From positions 1 to 6,799 of the forward strand of contig WFRO01000082.1 in assembly GCA_015486475.1 (NCBI GenBank): a stretch of DNA of 6,799 nucleotides. The letters run 5' to 3'. Positions 4,339 to 6,799 of the stretch are shown piece after piece; positions within the stretch are counted from its first letter, which is position 1; each line of letters starts with the position of its first letter. This stretch comes from Bacteroidales bacterium (GTDB lineage: Bacteria > Bacteroidota > Bacteroidia > Bacteroidales > VadinHA17). A program made the position numbers and the translations under genes. The notes below the pieces were generated by a model, which was not told the origin of the DNA, did not search any database, and was given only the letters and a program-made list of their open reading frames with translations.

Positions 4339-5691
4339 TCAGACCATCCACTTTTTCAGGGTGGCGGCCAGTTTTTCATGAAGATCTCTCAGTCTCAGGA
4401 TGCGGGGATCTTTCCTGCGTAGCAAAATGGAATATTTCAGACGGCCACGGAATTTTTTGAAGAGGATGAAATAACGGAATGCAAAAGCGCCGCTGAGCGG
4501 GAGACTGGCCAGGAAGAGGAGAGTGTACAGAAGATCCCGGAGAAAGAAAGCTGCTATGATGGTCAGCAGCAGGTGGAAAAGCGGGATGATGAACATGGAG
4601 AGCACGAGCTTGAAGGAGCTGACAAAGACCTTGTCCTCCACCTTGTCGGCCAGGTGCACCGTCAGCCTGTCGGGGATGATGTTGACCAGAAAGCCGTACA
4701 GGAACACCGGCAGGGTGACCAGAAAGGCCAGGGCACGCCACAGCATGCCGAAGAAGGTCATGGGTTTTTTGCGGAGCACCCAGTTGCGCAGATCCAGCTC
4801 GTCCAGCAGGCCGCTGTAAGCTTCCTTATCCTTTTGGAGCGGTTGTGCATCTTCTGGTGTCTCCTGAAGATGTTTTTCTATCCTGGCGACGAAAAGCTGC
4901 TGGGCCCGGATCTTATCGGCCGGCCGGGCAGGATCCAGCCGGAAAACCCCGGCGATCTCCGGCAGGAAAAGCGTGCGCAGCTCGTTGATCAGATCATAGT
5001 GCTCATCATCGCTGATGTGGATCATCTGTTTCTTCATCGCCTCGCTCAGTTCTTCGATGGCCACGACCAGAGCTTTATTGGCGTTCTCCCGGTACAGCGG
5101 GAAATATTTTTTCAGGCTCACCGGCTCGCCGTAGTTGACGATCACCTCCTGTTTGCATTTGGTGTAATCGGAATATTCTATGCCGGCAGGGATGATCAGC
5201 ACATCCTTCTCAAAGTTCTGCTTCTCGGCAGCCTGGAAAGCGGCCCGCATGATCCCCTTCTTCAGGCGCCGCAGCCGGCGGTAGGGGGCATGATTGCCCT
5301 CGGGCAGGATCACCAGACTGGAATCTCCCTCCAGTACGTCGATGTTCTTGCGGAAGATCTCCTCGTTCTTCTTCAGGGCTGCATAGCCGTCGCGTATGCG
5401 GTAAACGGGAAGGATCTTGATGAAATAGAGAAAAGCAGCGATGGGTTTCTTTTTGAAGATGTCGGAACGGGCCAGGAAAACGGTCTGTGTCTTCTGCGTG
5501 AAGATGACCGCCAGGGCATCCATCAGGGCGTTCTGGTGGTTGGGGGCAAAGATGATCTGCTCATGTACCGGGATCTTGTCGGCATTGATGCCGATAACCT
5601 TTTTGTAATAGACGACGTTGTACCAGAACTTCACGCTCTGCCGGATCATCTCATACCCCAGCGACCACTTCTCGATGTTATCCTTGCCCAT
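4339..5691 (-). CDS. PlsC-type glycerol-phosphate/lysophospholipid acyltransferase with C-terminal membrane domain
   Basis: The 450-residue protein has a PlsC-like domain at about 30-235 that transfers an acyl group to a glycerolipid acceptor at the inner membrane. Visible blocks: APNHQNALMDAL (49-60; catalytic His52 and Asp58), FLARSDIFKKKPIA (72-85; Arg75), ILPVYR (93-98), VILPEGNHAPYRRLRRLKKG (127-146; Glu131, Gly132) and IIPAGIEY (166-173; Pro168). His and Asp are separated by five residues (HX5D), not the usual four of PlsC; this NHxN-type block is typical of a less studied acyltransferase group found in Bacteroidota and resembling eukaryotic glycerol-3-phosphate acyltransferases (recollection). 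After a charged helical linker (about 236-310) come hydrophobic segments at about 313-339, 358-383 and 386-411, then a basic tail. Acceptor and donor are unknown. ATG at 5691 lies 24 nt after the stop of the BASS gene, so the two are probably one operon. Confidence 0.87.
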   Translation of the reverse strand: MGKDNIEKWSLGYEMIRQSVKFWYNVVYYKKVIGINADKIPVHEQIIFAPNHQNALMDALAVIFTQKTQTVFLARSDIFKKKPIAAFLYFIKILPVYRIRDGYAALKKNEEIFRKNIDVLEGDSSLVILPEGNHAPYRRLRRLKKGIMRAAFQAAEKQNFEKDVLIIPAGIEYSDYTKCKQEVIVNYGEPVSLKKYFPLYRENANKALVVAIEELSEAMKKQMIHISDDEHYDLINELRTLFLPEIAGVFRLDPARPADKIRAQQLFVARIEKHLQETPEDAQPLQKDKEAYSGLLDELDLRNWVLRKKPMTFFGMLWRALAFLVTLPVFLYGFLVNIIPDRLTVHLADKVEDKVFVSSFKLVLSMFIIPLFHLLLTIIAAFFLRDLLYTLLFLASLPLSGAFAFRYFILFKKFRGRLKYSILLRRKDPRILRLRDLHEKLAATLKKWMV

Positions 5692-5705
5692 AAACTTATC
5701 TTGTT

Positions 5706-5734
5706 TTGAAAAAGGTCAATACGTTTTTTTGACC
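5706..5734 (-). terminator. Weak terminator/attenuator-like hairpin at the BASS-acyltransferase junction
   Basis: On the minus strand GGTCAA (5734-5729) pairs with TTGACC (5719-5714) around a nine-base loop and is followed by TTTTT. The hairpin overlaps the last codons and TGA of the BASS gene and ends just before the acyltransferase start. A 6-bp stem is short; it may reduce read-through or be accidental. Confidence 0.3.
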
Positions 5735-6693
5735 CTGAACCTCCGTTTGGGGCCCCGTCCCCACCATGCTGCCAGGGCCAGCCCCGAGAGGATATGCCAG
5801 ATACCCCACCAGGCAGCGATGAAAGCCATCCCTCCCACAGCCATATCAGGCGGGAAGACCCTGGGGTTGAAGAGCAGCACCAGCCCCAGGCCTGAGTTCT
5901 GAATGCCGGTCTCAATGGCGATGGTCTTGCGGTCTTTCGGATGCCGCTTGAAAAGGGAGGCCAGACCGTAGCCGGTCAGGTAAGCCAGTGCGTTCTGGAC
6001 CAGTACAATAAGAAAGATGTACTTTATATGTTTGAGAAAAAAATCGAAATTGTTCTTGAAGGCCATGGCGACGATCAGCAGGAAGAAGACGATCGACAGG
6101 TATTTCATGGGCTTCAGGATGCGGTCGGTGAACCTGGGCATTTTCTGGTTGACGAGAACGCCCAGCACCAGGGGGATGCCCAGCAGGATGATCACCGTGC
6201 GGAACATCTGCCAGGGGTTGATGGTGAGGGGCCGCAGCAACTCGCCGGCCTGCACCTTGTGGGCATATACATCCAGGAAGAGTTGTCCCCAGATCGCAAA
6301 GTTCAGCGGGGTCATTACAATGGCCAGCAACGTGGCAATGGCCGTGAGGGTCACCGACAAGGCCGCATTGCCCCGGGCCAGCGACGAGATAAAGTTGGAG
6401 ATGTTGCCTCCGGGACAGGAAGCCACCAGGATCATCCCCAGTCCTACCGTGGGCGTGATCCACGGACTTAAAGCCCAGGCCGTCAGGAAGGTGACCGCCG
6501 GCAGGGCAATGAACTGGGAAAAAACACCCACCATTGCGGTTTTGGGATTGTGATAGATCCGTTTGAACTGTACGGGCTTGATCCCCAGGGCTACCCCGAA
6601 CATGATGAATGCCAGCGCAATGTTCAGTACTAAAAGGCTCTGAGGACTGAAATGCAGCCGGATGGTGTCAAGGACTTTTAAGGATTCCAGCAT
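5716..6693 (-). CDS. BASS-family (bile acid:sodium symporter-like) membrane transporter
   Basis: The 325-residue product is the normal length for the BASS family, ten-helix inner-membrane transporters that import organic anions with Na+ (bacterial substrates include pantoate-like and other small carboxylates; bile acids are not implied). Signatures: LAFIMFGVALGIKP (27-40), GVFSQFIALPAV (56-67; Gln60 in the place of a Na+-site Gln), ASCPGGNISNFIS (91-103, the first unwound crossover helix with conserved Pro-Gly-Gly and Asn) and AIETGIQNSGLGLVL (259-273, the second crossover with Glu261 and Gln265). These ligands suggest that Na+ coupling is retained. The C-terminus is short and basic (GPKRRFRVKK). 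The substrate cannot be decided. ATG at 6693 gives the expected N-terminus; its upstream region has only an imperfect promoter match. The gene precedes the acyltransferase by 24 bp. Confidence 0.9.
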   Translation of the reverse strand: MLESLKVLDTIRLHFSPQSLLVLNIALAFIMFGVALGIKPVQFKRIYHNPKTAMVGVFSQFIALPAVTFLTAWALSPWITPTVGLGMILVASCPGGNISNFISSLARGNAALSVTLTAIATLLAIVMTPLNFAIWGQLFLDVYAHKVQAGELLRPLTINPWQMFRTVIILLGIPLVLGVLVNQKMPRFTDRILKPMKYLSIVFFLLIVAMAFKNNFDFFLKHIKYIFLIVLVQNALAYLTGYGLASLFKRHPKDRKTIAIETGIQNSGLGLVLLFNPRVFPPDMAVGGMAFIAAWWGIWHILSGLALAAWWGRGPKRRFRVKKTY

Positions 6694-6718
6694 GTATGTA
6701 AAGGTTTGACTTGAAGTG

Positions 6719-6725
6719 CAAATTA
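6719..6725 (-). promoter_or_regulatory. Imperfect -7 element for the BASS gene
   Basis: On the minus strand TAATTTG resembles TAnnTTTG with one base missing from the spacer, 25 nt before the ATG at 6693, in AT-rich sequence. No -33 TTG is seen. It is the best candidate, but weak. Confidence 0.25.
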
Positions 6726-6770
6726 GAAAAATTTCTTAAATTTAACTAAAAGAGGAAGTTGCAGAATGTG

Positions 6771-6795
6771 TCAACTACGTAGTTGACTACGTAGT
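6771..6795. repeat. Two 10-bp palindromes spaced 12 bp apart
   Basis: ACTACGTAGT occurs at 6774-6783 and 6786-6795; the first lies inside the 16-bp perfect palindrome TCAACTACGTAGTTGA (6771-6786). The pair is about 80-100 bp upstream of the BASS start and 4 bp from the window edge. It may be a tandem operator, or the beginning of a longer intergenic repeat continuing past the edge. Confidence 0.6.
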
Positions 6796-6799
6796 AAGC

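Noticed and set aside
4573..5709. Long plus-strand open frame (378 codons) opposite the acyltransferase
   Set aside because: Antisense to an intact PlsC-type gene; Asp-, Gln- and Val-rich shadow without domains.
1..6799. A hidden defence, toxin-antitoxin, secretion or biosynthetic system
   Set aside because: The six genes belong to common enzyme and transporter families without a shared pathway, and no small paired genes or system-specific motifs were seen. No tRNA or rRNA sequence was recognised.

Overview
The window most resembles a chromosomal segment from a member of the Bacteroidota, probably Bacteroidales-like. The grounds are matches to the Bacteroidota promoter -7 element TAnnTTTG upstream of several genes, A-rich start regions without a clear Shine-Dalgarno sequence, and the character of the proteins. 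This is inference from sequence alone; no taxonomic search was possible.

Layout. Positions 1-439 (minus) hold the N-terminal half of an EamA/DMT-type membrane transporter that runs off the left edge. Positions 440-741 are a divergent intergenic region containing a hairpin-forming palindrome (481-517) and a 22-unit heptanucleotide tandem array (552-710). Position 742-2163 (plus) is an NAD(P)-dependent aldehyde dehydrogenase, followed by a terminator-like hairpin and 2268-2909 (plus), a LysE/RhtB-family exporter starting at GTG. Positions 2910-3076 separate two convergent genes and contain a second copy of the palindrome and two shorter heptad-periodic tracts. On the minus strand, read right to left, come a BASS-family (bile acid:sodium symporter-like) transporter (6693-5716), a PlsC-type acyltransferase with C-terminal membrane segments (5691-4339), and a 6-phosphofructokinase (4171-3077). 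Positions 6694-6799 hold the BASS upstream region and two 10-bp palindromes spaced 12 bp apart.

How the genes work together. The BASS and acyltransferase genes are 24 bp apart and are probably co-transcribed; phosphofructokinase has its own good promoter match. No single pathway links all six genes: they look like ordinary housekeeping and transport functions (glycolysis, aldehyde oxidation, phospholipid or acyl-lipid synthesis, solute import and export). I see no defence, secretion, mobile or CRISPR system.

The unusual content is non-coding. The CCGTCCGA...CCGGGCGG palindrome occurs twice in the same orientation, each time bounded by a 6-bp direct repeat, and both copies lie beside sequence with a 7-bp period. 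That pattern could be a small dispersed, possibly mobile, intergenic element family, and it is the best lead here.
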